The notes under the pieces are model-generated. The model was given only the letters and a program-made list of their open reading frames with translations, made no database searches and had not been told where the DNA came from. From the NCBI RefSeq assembly GCF_001027745.1, contig NZ_LECU01000007.1, positions 1-64,000 on the forward strand: 64,000 nt of DNA. The letters are read 5' to 3'. A program made the position numbers and the translations under genes. Each line of letters begins with the position of its first letter. Within the stretch, counting starts at the first letter, position 1. Positions 17,315 to 26,440 of the stretch are shown one piece after another. The stretch comes from Pedobacter sp. BMA. Lineage in GTDB: Bacteria > Bacteroidota > Bacteroidia > Sphingobacteriales > Sphingobacteriaceae.

Positions 17315-20300
17315 ATGAATTTAAGTAGATTCTTGTATGTGGCATCGTCCATAGCAAGCAGACCAAAACAACTATTAATTGTAATGAAGCTAATTGCGAT
17401 CATTTTACTTGCTTCTTTTTGCCAGGTTAGCGCCAGTGTTTATAGTCAGAACATCACGCTGAAGCAGAAGAATGTATCTATCGATGTCGTTTTTCGTTCC
17501 ATCGAAAAACAAAGCGAGTATGTATTTCTTTACGATAACCTTGAGCTGCAAAGTGCCAAAAAGGTGAGCATTGATGTAAAGGAAATGTCTATTGAACAGG
17601 TGTTGAACATCTGTTTCAAAGATCAGCCGCTCAACTACAAAATATTCAATAAAACTATTGTATTGAAGCGTAAGTCGGAAACACCTGTAACATTGACTTT
17701 TGAAGCCATAAAAGGAAGAGTGCTGGATGAAAACGGCCAGCCTATTGTAGGGGCCAGTGTCTTAATCAAGGGTACCAAAACCGGGGCTACCACTGACGGA
17801 AACGGTGCATTTACCATCAACGCACCCATTGGTGCCACGCTGGTGGTTTCCTATATCGGTTATATTGCCAAAGAGGTTGCTATTGATAGTCAGCGGGAAT
17901 ACAGCATTTCCCTTCAGCCGGCTGCTAACGACTTAACAGATGTGGTGGTTACCGCCCTGGGGATCAAGCGATCGGAGAAATCCTTAGGTTATGCCGTACA
18001 AAGGGTTGGAGGAAAAGATTTGCAAACCGTAAAAGGGGTGGACGTAGGCACATCCTTAACCGGCAGGGTTTCAGGACTGGTGGTTAAAAACTCGACTGAA
18101 TTTAACGCGCGACCTACGATTGAGCTACGTGGTGAAGGTGCCTTATTGGTTATTGATGGTGTGCCTTATCGGAATATGTCACTAAGAGATATCCCAACTG
18201 ATGACATCGAGAGTATGGACATTTTGAAAGGACCGACAGCATCAGCACTATACGGCTCAAGAGCGCCAGGGGGAGTAATTTTAATTACGACTAAAAAAGG
18301 TTCGGCAGGAAAAGGATTCTCTGTTGATTTTAATAGCAATACCATGACCTCTCTTGGATATCTGGCCATACCTGATGTACAAAGTTCTTATGCACGCGGT
18401 CAGAATGGCGTAATTGACAACGATTATGTTTGGGGACCAAAGTTGGATGTGGGCGGCACCGCCAGGGACTGGAATCCGCTAACCAAACAGTTTGAAGATA
18501 ATATGCCATTGGTATCAAAGGGAAAAGACAATTTAAAGAACTTTATGTCTAATGGTATCGTACTGAACAATAATCTGAGCATCGCCCAATCGGGAGAGAA
18601 TGGTAGTTTCAGAATCGGTTTAAACGATATTTATAACAAAGGCCAGTTTCCGAACCAGAATTTAAACATGGTCAATCTAACCATGGCTGGTGAAATGAAG
18701 CTGAGTGAGAAATTTAAACTGGAAGGACACATGGGCGTAAGCAAAAGATGGGCAGATCAGGTATGGGGAACGGGGTACAATAATCAAGGTTATCTTTATC
18801 AGCTAGTCATGTGGACAGGAACAGAGTATGACATCCGTGATTACCAGGACTACTGGAAAGTCCCAAATAAAACCCAGAACTGGATGTACACAAACTGGTA
18901 CGACAATCCATATCTGATTGCTTACGAAAAACTCAATGGAATACAGAACAACACCGTAAATGCAAATGTTACAGCCACCTATAACATCAGTAAAGATTTG
19001 AGTGTATTGGCAAGAATAGGATACGATAATTATAATAATAAAACTTCCTTCCGAAATCCAACAGCAAATATCTTCAGTACACGTGGTGGAGCCGTAAACG
19101 GTAGCGGCTGGAATGCGAAAGGGATGTATTCTATACGTGATTCAGTGGGATTTAGTACTAATAATGATTTGATAGTCAATTATAAAAAGAAACTAAATAA
19201 AGTTACTATTGACGCACTAGCTGGAGGGACTATTTTTTATTTCCAGAATCAAATTTTAGAAGCGACAACTAAAAACGGATTGATTTCTCCAACATTCTAT
19301 TCAGTTGCAGGTTCGGTTGAACCTCCAACTGTTGCACAGGGAGGTAATAGCCAACAACTCAACAGTTTGTTTGGAAGGGCCTCAATTGGGTATGCGGATG
19401 CTGTATTTCTTGACTTTACTGGCAGAAATGATTGGAATTCGTCGCAACCAAAAACCTCAAGATCTTATTTTTATCCATCCCTAGGCTCAAGTGTAGTCGT
19501 TTCAGAACTCGTGGATCTGCCCAAGGTGATTGATATGTTCAAGCTTAGAGGCTCATGGGCTATATTTAAAACGGCTTTTAATCCGTACGCCATCAACAGG
19601 ACATACGGTACTACAACTTCAGCATGGAATACACTTAACTCTGCGAACTACCCTTCATCATTATTAGGGTCTGATCTATTACCAAGTTCACAAAGAACCT
19701 ATGAAATTGGTGCGGCCGGATACTTGTTCAAAAGACGATTGCACTTCGATGTGGCTTATTTTAATAAGCTTTATTATAATCGACAGGCTAGTGCAAGCAT
19801 TGCCGCTACTTCAGGATTCTCTACAACATTAGTCAACCTCGGCGAAACCTATGAAAGACGCGGATTGGAAATCACAGTGGACGGAACTGTAATCAAAAAC
19901 CGCGATTTCCAATGGAATTCTACCATTAACTGGTCGAACCAGCACCGGTATTTTGTCGACCTGGACAGCAAGTATTCGCCTGACAATTTATGGACGGCAA
20001 AAGGCGAAAGACTGGATAGCTATACGGGCACCTATTGGTTAACTGATCCAAGTGGAAATGTTATTCACCAGAACGGTGTGCCTGTAAAAAGTACCTATTC
20101 GAAAGTGCTGGGTTATACCGATCCTGATTTTAGTTTTGGTTTCATCAATAATTTCAGCTACAAAAACTGGTCGCTGGGCATTAATATTGATGGCCGTATA
20201 GGAGGCTGGATGTACAACTACATCTATGATAAAATGTTCGATACAGGAACCGCACCGGAAACTGATAATCAGTACCGTTATGATCAGGTAGTAAATAAAT

Positions 20301-20683
20301 TAAACAATTACGTTGGCACAGGCGTAAAGGTCGTTTCCGGCACAGTAACCTTTGATAAATATGGCCAGATTATAAGTGATACGCGACAGTACGCTGTGAA
20401 CGATGTTCAGGTCGGATATCAAAATTATGCACAGAATTTCAGGGGCGGAGACCTCGGTTTTCAGAATGCCAGTTTTGTAAAACTTCGTGAAATTTCTTTG
20501 GGATATAATGTGCCCGCAAAACTTACAGAGAAGTTGGGCTTAAAGAATGCTTCATTCTCCCTAACCGGCCAAAACCTATTCATGTGGACGAACTTTAAGT
20601 ATTCTGACCCGGATGTGGATACGGAAAACCTCAACTCACCATCCATGCGAATGGTTGGATTTAATGTTAAAGTTGGCTTTTAA
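17315..20683 (+). CDS. SusC/RagA TonB-linked outer membrane protein with STN domain
   Basis: 1122 aa from the ATG at 17315; the longer frame from 17237 adds a non-signal N-terminus. The signal peptide MKLIAIILLASFCQVSASVYSQ starts at residue 24. An STN signalling domain follows (NVSIDVVFRSIEKQSEYVFL, about 50-115). Then come a carboxypeptidase-like domain (IKGRVLDENGQPIVGASVLI) and a SusC plug (ALGIKRSEKSLGYAVQRV, VVTALG). LKGPTASALYGSRAPGGVI is a SusC signature. The barrel runs to the terminal VGFNVKVGF. It imports oligosaccharide or peptide ligands and signals through FecR. Its substrate is unknown; the GH109-like neighbour hints at a GalNAc-containing glycan. Confidence 0.93.
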   Translation: MNLSRFLYVASSIASRPKQLLIVMKLIAIILLASFCQVSASVYSQNITLKQKNVSIDVVFRSIEKQSEYVFLYDNLELQSAKKVSIDVKEMSIEQVLNICFKDQPLNYKIFNKTIVLKRKSETPVTLTFEAIKGRVLDENGQPIVGASVLIKGTKTGATTDGNGAFTINAPIGATLVVSYIGYIAKEVAIDSQREYSISLQPAANDLTDVVVTALGIKRSEKSLGYAVQRVGGKDLQTVKGVDVGTSLTGRVSGLVVKNSTEFNARPTIELRGEGALLVIDGVPYRNMSLRDIPTDDIESMDILKGPTASALYGSRAPGGVILITTKKGSAGKGFSVDFNSNTMTSLGYLAIPDVQSSYARGQNGVIDNDYVWGPKLDVGGTARDWNPLTKQFEDNMPLVSKGKDNLKNFMSNGIVLNNNLSIAQSGENGSFRIGLNDIYNKGQFPNQNLNMVNLTMAGEMKLSEKFKLEGHMGVSKRWADQVWGTGYNNQGYLYQLVMWTGTEYDIRDYQDYWKVPNKTQNWMYTNWYDNPYLIAYEKLNGIQNNTVNANVTATYNISKDLSVLARIGYDNYNNKTSFRNPTANIFSTRGGAVNGSGWNAKGMYSIRDSVGFSTNNDLIVNYKKKLNKVTIDALAGGTIFYFQNQILEATTKNGLISPTFYSVAGSVEPPTVAQGGNSQQLNSLFGRASIGYADAVFLDFTGRNDWNSSQPKTSRSYFYPSLGSSVVVSELVDLPKVIDMFKLRGSWAIFKTAFNPYAINRTYGTTTSAWNTLNSANYPSSLLGSDLLPSSQRTYEIGAAGYLFKRRLHFDVAYFNKLYYNRQASASIAATSGFSTTLVNLGETYERRGLEITVDGTVIKNRDFQWNSTINWSNQHRYFVDLDSKYSPDNLWTAKGERLDSYTGTYWLTDPSGNVIHQNGVPVKSTYSKVLGYTDPDFSFGFINNFSYKNWSLGINIDGRIGGWMYNYIYDKMFDTGTAPETDNQYRYDQVVNKLNNYVGTGVKVVSGTVTFDKYGQIISDTRQYAVNDVQVGYQNYAQNFRGGDLGFQNASFVKLREISLGYNVPAKLTEKLGLKNASFSLTGQNLFMWTNFKYSDPDVDTENLNSPSMRMVGFNVKVGF

Positions 20684-20709
20684 TGATCAACCATATTTAA
20701 AAAGATGTT

Positions 20710-22266
20710 ATGAAAAGTAAATTTTTAAAATATACCTTATTATTATCTGTACTGATATCAATAAGCAGTGGCTGCAGTAAATTTGAAGCCATTAATACCA
20801 ATCCCAATTCAACCACTGAAGTCAATTCGGCAATGTTGGCCACTAGTATGATCCTGAGCATCACGCGGAGCGACATCAGTACCACAAAAGCATTTATGCA
20901 GCCTTTTCTACTGGGGAAATACCTCACCTGGGGAGAAGGGCAGGAGGGCTTTCAATACAATCGCATTAACCGCACGGATTTTGATCGCATTACCGTGTTA
21001 AGAAATATCACCCCGATGGAGAATTATGCCACCAGCGATGCATTGAGAAAATCCTATCAGGCCCTTGGGCACTTTGTGAGGGCATGGCAGTTTTTCATCA
21101 GCACCATGCAGGTGGGTGATATCCCTTACACAGAAGCAGTAAAAGGAGAGTCGGCCGGGATTTTACAACCTAAATATGATACTCAGAAAACTGTTTTTCT
21201 GGGTATATTAGATGAGCTAGATCAGGCCAATGCCTTATTTGCCCAAGGTGCAACATTTGAAGGTGATCCGATCTTTGCAGGAAGCACCGAAAAATGGCGT
21301 CGATTAACTAACAGTTTTCAGCTGCATGTACTAATGAATCTTTACAAAAAGACAACCGATGCAGACTTAAAGGTTATCGATCGCTTTAAAGACATTGTGG
21401 CAAACCGCTTATTGATGAGAGACTACAACGATAATTTCGCACTGGCCTATAATGCTACAGCAGGGCAGAATTACCCATGGAGTGATGTACCCGCGGGCTC
21501 AGGAAACTCCTTTGTAAAATCAAACTATACCATGCTTAGCAATGTGCTGCTTGAACCGCTTAAGGTTACCAACGACAGGCGTTTGTTTTATTACGCCAAA
21601 CCCTCGGCCATCAAAATAACTGCCGGGGTTTCCCAATCAGATAAGGCCGCTTATCCGGGAGTAGAGCCATCCGATGCCTTTTCCGCTTTGCAAACCATCA
21701 GGGTAGGCAAAGACTATGCAGATATCAATAACCGTTATACCAATCTGGTAAATGCAGAACCTGTAGGGGTTTTCAACTATTGGGACCTGCAGTTCATTCT
21801 TGCAGAGGCAACACTTCGCGGATGGATCTCTGGCACAGCAGCCCAGACTTATTACGCCAATGGAATTAAATCATCGATGACTTTCATTGCGGCCAATACA
21901 CCCGATCTGGCCGATTATCACCACAACATGAAAATGGATGCCACGTACATTGATACCTTTCCGGCTACAGTAGCACTGGCAGGTACTACCGACCAGCAGA
22001 TTGGTCAGGTGATCGCGCAGAAATATGTGGCCAGCTTTCTGCAGGGAAATAAATACCAGTCCTGGTTCGAAAACCGCAGAACAGGTTACCCTGTATTTAA
22101 GCTCAATACCTCAACGAACTTAAACACGCCATCAACCAGTTTACCATTACGATGGATGTATCCGTCAAACGAACTGAGTTATAATTCAGTCAACCTTGCT
22201 GCGGCTATTGCCAGTCAGTACGGTGGAAATGACGACAACAACCAGATCATGTGGTTATTGAAATAA
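20710..22266 (+). CDS. SusD/RagB-family surface lipoprotein
   Basis: 518 aa, starting 26 bp after the SusC-like gene. The lipoprotein signal ends SSGC at Cys-22. SusD-like features are FEAINTNPNSTTEVN, QALGHFVRAWQFFISTMQVGDIPYTEA (TPR-like helices) and the C-terminal KYQSWFENRRTGYPVF. It most resembles the SusD_2 branch. It should form the lid over the SusC channel and capture the ligand. A strong terminator follows, so the unit ends here. Confidence 0.9.
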   Translation: MKSKFLKYTLLLSVLISISSGCSKFEAINTNPNSTTEVNSAMLATSMILSITRSDISTTKAFMQPFLLGKYLTWGEGQEGFQYNRINRTDFDRITVLRNITPMENYATSDALRKSYQALGHFVRAWQFFISTMQVGDIPYTEAVKGESAGILQPKYDTQKTVFLGILDELDQANALFAQGATFEGDPIFAGSTEKWRRLTNSFQLHVLMNLYKKTTDADLKVIDRFKDIVANRLLMRDYNDNFALAYNATAGQNYPWSDVPAGSGNSFVKSNYTMLSNVLLEPLKVTNDRRLFYYAKPSAIKITAGVSQSDKAAYPGVEPSDAFSALQTIRVGKDYADINNRYTNLVNAEPVGVFNYWDLQFILAEATLRGWISGTAAQTYYANGIKSSMTFIAANTPDLADYHHNMKMDATYIDTFPATVALAGTTDQQIGQVIAQKYVASFLQGNKYQSWFENRRTGYPVFKLNTSTNLNTPSTSLPLRWMYPSNELSYNSVNLAAAIASQYGGNDDNNQIMWLLK

Positions 22267-22290
22267 ACAAAACCTGGAATAATACCTTTC

Positions 22291-22319
22291 AAAGCCCTGA
22301 GTTCATCAGGGCTTTTTTT
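22291..22319 (+). terminator. Terminator after susD-like gene
   Basis: AAAGCCCTGA pairs with TCAGGGCTTT around the loop GTTCA, followed by more T. A strong intrinsic terminator. Confidence 0.88.
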
Positions 22320-22379
22320 GCTTTGGGCTGACGAAAAGCTAGTTTCTATTTATATAAATTAGCGCTCTAAAATTTTAAG

Positions 22380-23474
22380 ATGATTTTTGTCTATATAGTC
22401 CTAATCCTGGCACTAGCGGTGTTCGTAGTGCTCAACCTACCGGTTTTCGGCCGCTTACCCAAAGGTACACGCCTTGATCAAATTCACCATTTATCAAATT
22501 ACAGGGATGGCGCACTGCAAAATCTATCGCCTACCCTAATGCAACCCGAAGGTGTAAGCTTTTTTACGCTATTGAAGGCTTTTCTATTTGATCAGAACCC
22601 AGATAAAACCCCGTCAAATCCGCTTCCATTCGTAAAGCCCGATCTCAACGGTAAAGCCGCCGGGGATGAGGTGGAACTGATCTGGTTCGGACATTCATCA
22701 TACCTGATTAAAATTAACGGATACAGGATTCTGGTTGATCCTGTTTTCAGCGAAACCCCCTCACCATTTTCTTTCATAGGGAGCAAAGCTTTCAAGGGCA
22801 CTGGTTTTGTACAGGCTGCTGATTTTAAGGATATCGATGTACTTGTTATCACCCACGATCACTATGATCACCTCGATTATCAGAGTATCTTAAAAATCGC
22901 ACCCAATAGTAAATCCATTGTCACCTCTATAGGGGTAGGCTCTCACCTGGAAAGATGGGGTGTACCGGCTTCAAAAATTAACGAATTATGCTGGGAGCAG
23001 TCGGTTAGTTTATTCGATAGCCTGAAGTTTACTGCGGTATCCGGCCGGCATTTCACCGGTAGAAAATTCAGGCGCAACCAAACATTGTGGTCAGCTTTCG
23101 TACTTCAATCTAAGCAGTCGAAACTATTCCTGGGGGGAGATTCGGGTTACGACACCCACTTCCAACAAATTGGCAATCAGTATGGCCCCTTCGATCTGGC
23201 CTTGCTGGAATGCGGACAGTACAATGACTACTGGCCTTATATACACATGTTCCCGGAACAAACGGTGCAGGCTGCAATAGATTTAAAAGCAAAGGTTTTG
23301 ATGCCCGTACATTGGTCGAAATTCAGTTTAGCCATGCACAGCTGGGATGAGCCCGTAAAAAGGGTAGTGGCGGCTGCGGAAGATTTAAACTTCCCCATCG
23401 TGACCCCACGGCTGGGAGAAACTATCAACCTTAACAAATATTTGCCTACGGCAAAATGGTGGCTGCAAGGCTAA
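22380..23474 (+). CDS. MBL-fold metal-dependent hydrolase (NAPE-PLD/UlaG-like)
   Basis: 364 aa. One N-terminal hydrophobic helix (residues 2-21) anchors or exports the protein. The metallo-beta-lactamase motif HDHYDH is at 159-164, with ELIWFGHSSYLI (99-110), GGDSGYD and MPVHWSKFSLAMHSWDEP supplying the other metal ligands. The layout matches the NAPE-PLD-like and RomA-like subgroup. A phospholipid or N-acyl substrate is possible but not shown. The gene has its own terminator on the upstream side and appears monocistronic or grouped with the next small gene. Confidence 0.82.
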   Translation: MIFVYIVLILALAVFVVLNLPVFGRLPKGTRLDQIHHLSNYRDGALQNLSPTLMQPEGVSFFTLLKAFLFDQNPDKTPSNPLPFVKPDLNGKAAGDEVELIWFGHSSYLIKINGYRILVDPVFSETPSPFSFIGSKAFKGTGFVQAADFKDIDVLVITHDHYDHLDYQSILKIAPNSKSIVTSIGVGSHLERWGVPASKINELCWEQSVSLFDSLKFTAVSGRHFTGRKFRRNQTLWSAFVLQSKQSKLFLGGDSGYDTHFQQIGNQYGPFDLALLECGQYNDYWPYIHMFPEQTVQAAIDLKAKVLMPVHWSKFSLAMHSWDEPVKRVVAAAEDLNFPIVTPRLGETINLNKYLPTAKWWLQG

Positions 23475-23524
23475 AAACCTAAACAAAAACTACTTTATGG
23501 TGTTTTGTACTTAAAGTATAAGCT

Positions 23525-23887
23525 ATGAAAACCGATCTTACCGAAATATTTCAAACCATCAGGGCTGGATTACAACCTTACGCATCACGTGGATATACTG
23601 TACATGAAAATTCTGAATCAGGTTACGATCTATACAGTGAAAAGAATGTGGAAGAAAACGGTAAAACGAGTACAGAAAGATTTTTTGCCGGTATCTATAT
23701 CAGTGGAGATCAGGTAGAGCTGAAGATAAACTCCACAGCATTTTCAGCAGGAAATGAAGCGCTTATTGAGTTTAGTCCTGAGCAATCTGGCTTAAAAACG
23801 AACACACTAGACGATTCAAAACGCAAAGAAGTGGAAACCCTGGTGGAAATAGCCCATTCAAAGTTTAAGGAAAAAGAGTGGATTTAA
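23525..23887 (+). CDS. Small hypothetical protein
   Basis: 120 aa, acidic, no signal peptide or membrane segment. I do not recognise a family. The sequence has an N-terminal helix (DLTEIFQTIRAGLQPYASRG), an alternating central part that looks like a beta-sheet (GYDLYSEKNVEENGK, FFAGIYISGDQVELKIN) and a C-terminal helix (KRKEVETLVEIAHSKFKEKEW). ATG start 50 bp after the MBL-fold gene. Coding is supported by length, composition and spacing like its neighbours. Confidence 0.65.
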   Translation: MKTDLTEIFQTIRAGLQPYASRGYTVHENSESGYDLYSEKNVEENGKTSTERFFAGIYISGDQVELKINSTAFSAGNEALIEFSPEQSGLKTNTLDDSKRKEVETLVEIAHSKFKEKEWI

Positions 23888-23898
23888 GATTCTGTTCT

Positions 23899-23932
23899 TA
23901 AATTTGCATCCGGTGATTGAAAGTCACCGGAT
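23899..23932 (+). promoter_or_regulatory. -7 box TAAATTTG followed by a perfect hairpin
   Basis: TAAATTTG (23899-23906) fits the TAnnTTTG consensus. A perfect 9-bp hairpin, ATCCGGTGA/TCACCGGAT with a 7-nt loop, occupies 23908-23932. It would sit at or near the 5' end of the transcript, 12 nt before the TTG start of the next gene. No T-run follows, so it is not a classic terminator. No good -33 TTTG was found. Confidence 0.4.
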
Positions 23933-23944
23933 AAACTGACACTA

Positions 23945-24748
23945 TTGACAACACCTGCCCAAACAGCAACCTACTGGATTTCGCAATTACAATCTGCATT
24001 GGAGAACGAAGGTTTAGCGTACCGGCTAGTCCATAAAGACGGTTTCATTTTGCTCGCAATCCATACTGATCAGCTTTTTCTGAATCTGGTCCCCCTTAAT
24101 AACAACTTCGAAGTTGATCAGCTTATTCAATTGCAGCAAAGTTATTTTCTTCAACAAAAAAGATGCATACATCTGTGGGAGGATGTATGGCTAAACCGGT
24201 CGCTACAGGTTTTAGCCAGAATAAAATCCCTTCTGGGCGACAATATCCGGATCCATGGCCGGAAAACCAGCGTGATCAAACTGGATAAACCAGTAGCAGA
24301 TAAATTCCTGAACGAGAATCATCTGCAGGGAACGGTGAGCAGCCGTTACAAATTGGGTTTATTTGCAAAGGACAACCTCGTTGCCGTAGCCACCTTCTCG
24401 GCCTTGCGCAGAATGAATCACAGTGAAAATTATAAATCAGCAGAGCTCATTCGTTTTGCGGTACAGGCTGGCCATTCCGTAACGGGTGGACTAAGTAAGC
24501 TCCTGAAACATTTCGAAGCGCAATATCAGCCAAATGACATCATGAGCTACGCAGATCGCGACTGGTCGGCTGGAGAGGCGTATGAAAAACTGAATTTCAA
24601 ATTTATCAACGCCATTGCCCCGCAGTATTTTTGCCTTGATGATGAAGGGAACCGTAAACTCAAAAAGGATGCTTGTGTAAGTGGTAAGGAAGTATTCAAT
24701 ACCGGTAGTTTAAAATTTATATGGAGGTGTGATGAAGGAAGATTATAA
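23945..24748 (+). CDS. Protein with homing-endonuclease-associated C-terminal module, overlapping miaA
   Basis: 267 aa with a TTG start; no nearby ATG fits. The part from IHLWEDVWLNRSLQVLARIKS through RIHGRKTSV, HLQGTVSSRYKLGLFAKDNLVAVATFS, ELIRFAVQAGHSVTGGLSKLLKHF and IMSYADRDWSAGEAYEKLNF resembles a module I recall at the C-terminus of many phage and homing endonucleases. Its second half looks GNAT-like (a fold impression, unverified). The first 75 residues have no nuclease motif that I can see. The 3' end overlaps miaA by 17 bp, so the two are translationally coupled. The function is unknown. Confidence 0.7.
   Translation: MTTPAQTATYWISQLQSALENEGLAYRLVHKDGFILLAIHTDQLFLNLVPLNNNFEVDQLIQLQQSYFLQQKRCIHLWEDVWLNRSLQVLARIKSLLGDNIRIHGRKTSVIKLDKPVADKFLNENHLQGTVSSRYKLGLFAKDNLVAVATFSALRRMNHSENYKSAELIRFAVQAGHSVTGGLSKLLKHFEAQYQPNDIMSYADRDWSAGEAYEKLNFKFINAIAPQYFCLDDEGNRKLKKDACVSGKEVFNTGSLKFIWRCDEGRL
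24723..24731 (+). promoter_or_regulatory. Shine-Dalgarno-like sequence for miaA
   Basis: GGAGG at 24723-24727 precedes the ATG at 24732 by a normal spacing, within the upstream coding sequence. Good Shine-Dalgarno sequences are rare in this genome, so it may be chance, but it supports the ATG over the adjacent GTG. Confidence 0.4.
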
Positions 24749-25643
24749 CCTGGTTATTATCCTGGGTGCTACGGCTTCAGGAAAAACCCGGCTCGCCGTT
24801 CAGGTTGCCCAGGCTTTAGGCACCGAGATCATCAGCGCCGATAGCCGGCAGGTATTTCGTAAAATGGATATCGGTACCGGAAAAGACCTGAACGAGTATG
24901 TGATCAACAATCAAAACATTCCTTATCATCTAATCGATATACTGGATGCGGGGGAGCGGTACCACGTGGATGCTTTCAAGAATGATTTTTATCAGGCTTT
25001 CGAAAGCATCTCTGCTAAAGGTAAAATCCCTGTGCTTTGCGGCGGTACCGGAATGTATATCCATAGTTTGCTTCAAAACCAACCCTACACCGCTGTCCCG
25101 GTAAACGACGCACTCCGGAAAGAACTCGAACTTCTTTCCAAAGAAACACTTCAGGTCATGATTAGCAAGAGCCAGAATCTGCAACTCGTAGATCTGTCTT
25201 CAAAGAAGAGGCTAATCCGTGCAATTGAAATAGAAGCGTTCCTGCAATCGAACACACTTGAGGTAGTTGCCCGCCCTGAACTGAGACCCATTGTTTTCGG
25301 ACTGAAGAGTGAAGTCAACCTGACGCGTTCTAAAATATTAAAGCGGCTGGATAATCGTTTCAACGATGGAATGATTGCCGAAGTAGAAGCGCTGCTTGCT
25401 GAAGGAATTACCACTGAAATGCTGGTATTTTATGGCCTGGAGTATAAATTCATCGCGCAATACCTTGGCGGTTTGCTCGACTTCGAGGAGCTAAGAAACA
25501 AACTTGGTATAGCCATTTGCCAGTATGCCAAACGCCAGAATACGTTTTTCAGAAAGATGGAAAAGGATGGGGTGAGCATAAACTGGCTCGATGCCGGCGC
25601 TGAAACCAACCTTTTAAAACAGCTCATCCTGCAAAAGGTTTAA
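24732..25643 (+). CDS. miaA: tRNA dimethylallyltransferase
   Basis: 303 aa. It adds a dimethylallyl group to A37 of tRNAs that read UNN codons. The P-loop is GATASGKT (near residue 10). IISADSRQVFRKMDIGTGKD and PVLCGGTGMYIHSLL are canonical, and the C-terminal region has EVEALLAEGITTEMLVFYGLEYKFIAQYL and YAKRQNTFFRKM. The start is ATG 24732; a GTG at 24729 is the alternative. It overlaps the upstream gene by 17 bp. Confidence 0.94.
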   Translation: MKEDYNLVIILGATASGKTRLAVQVAQALGTEIISADSRQVFRKMDIGTGKDLNEYVINNQNIPYHLIDILDAGERYHVDAFKNDFYQAFESISAKGKIPVLCGGTGMYIHSLLQNQPYTAVPVNDALRKELELLSKETLQVMISKSQNLQLVDLSSKKRLIRAIEIEAFLQSNTLEVVARPELRPIVFGLKSEVNLTRSKILKRLDNRFNDGMIAEVEALLAEGITTEMLVFYGLEYKFIAQYLGGLLDFEELRNKLGIAICQYAKRQNTFFRKMEKDGVSINWLDAGAETNLLKQLILQKV

Positions 25644-25684
25644 ACTAAATAAAATTATTCTTTTAAGTGCTGTTTATGACCAAA

Positions 25685-25703
25685 TTATAGCTATTTGCTA
25701 TAA
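25685..25703. promoter_or_regulatory. Perfect inverted repeat upstream of barrel genes
   Basis: TTATAGC and GCTATAA are separated by TATTT. The 19-bp palindrome lies about 20 bp upstream of a sigma-54-like element. It could be an activator site, or a short hairpin after miaA. Confidence 0.35.
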
Positions 25704-25715
25704 ATAGGCGGTTTT

Positions 25716-25733
25716 TTGGCACAGCCTTTGTAA
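25716..25733 (+). promoter_or_regulatory. Candidate sigma-54-type promoter
   Basis: TTGGCAC followed by AGCCT and TTGT matches the -24/-12 pattern TGGCAC-N5-TTGC with one change (C to T in the -12 element). The GG and GT dinucleotides have the required spacing. It lies 44 bp upstream of the first small barrel gene. Confidence 0.4.
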
Positions 25734-25776
25734 TTGGTGAAGCATATTATTTTACCTAATAAAACGATATCTTAAA

Positions 25777-26295
25777 ATGAAAACAATTACTAAAATTCTA
25801 GCTACTTCAGCAGCTGTAGTAGCTTTATTTATTTCTACAAATGCTAACGCTCAAAATAAACAAAAATTAGGCATAGGAATTATTGGTGGTATCCCTACAA
25901 GTGATGCTTACGGTGTGGCCTTAGGCGCAGACTTACGTTATCAGTTTGATGTAGATAAACAATTATCGATTCCGGTAACAGCAGGTTATACCCGTTTCCT
26001 GGGTAAGGAAATCGGTAATACTGGGGTTGATGTTCCTGATTTCGGTTATATCCCGGTTAAAGTGGGTGCCAAATATTTCTTCAACGATTCAGGATCAGGC
26101 GTTTACGGACTAGCAGAACTGGGTGCCGGTTTTGGAACCAATAAAGGCGCAGGAACATCATTTGTATATTCTCCGGCTTTAGGTTATGCATGGAGCAATG
26201 GATTAGATCTTGGCGTTAAATACGAAGGTTTAGCAAGAGATGGTGGAAGCACAGGTTATGTTGGCTTACGTCTGGCTTACGGATTTAGCTTGTAA
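25777..26295 (+). CDS. Small outer membrane beta-barrel protein, paralog A
   Basis: 172 aa. Signal peptide of about 25 residues ending NANAQ. The rest is Gly-rich alternating strand sequence with a C-terminal aromatic strand (VGLRLAYGFSL), typical of small eight-stranded porin-like barrels. The function is unknown; such proteins are often stress- or growth-regulated. It is followed by a strong terminator and by a related gene (26441-26983). The two share the stretch NGLDLGVKYEG and an identical 26-bp coding stretch there. Confidence 0.78.
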   Translation: MKTITKILATSAAVVALFISTNANAQNKQKLGIGIIGGIPTSDAYGVALGADLRYQFDVDKQLSIPVTAGYTRFLGKEIGNTGVDVPDFGYIPVKVGAKYFFNDSGSGVYGLAELGAGFGTNKGAGTSFVYSPALGYAWSNGLDLGVKYEGLARDGGSTGYVGLRLAYGFSL

Positions 26296-26315
26296 TAAAT
26301 ATAACATTTATACAG

Positions 26316-26344
26316 AGCCCCGCACATGTGCGGGGCTTTTTTTA
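26316..26344 (+). terminator. Terminator after barrel paralog A
   Basis: AGCCCCGCAC pairs with GTGCGGGGCT, followed by a T-run. A very stable GC-rich stem. Confidence 0.9.
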
Positions 26345-26440
26345 TTTCAGGACATTTTGAAAAAAATGAAAATTAATAAATCTGATTGATACAATTCTGC
26401 GTAAGTATGATAAACCTAATAATTAAATAACATATCGAAT

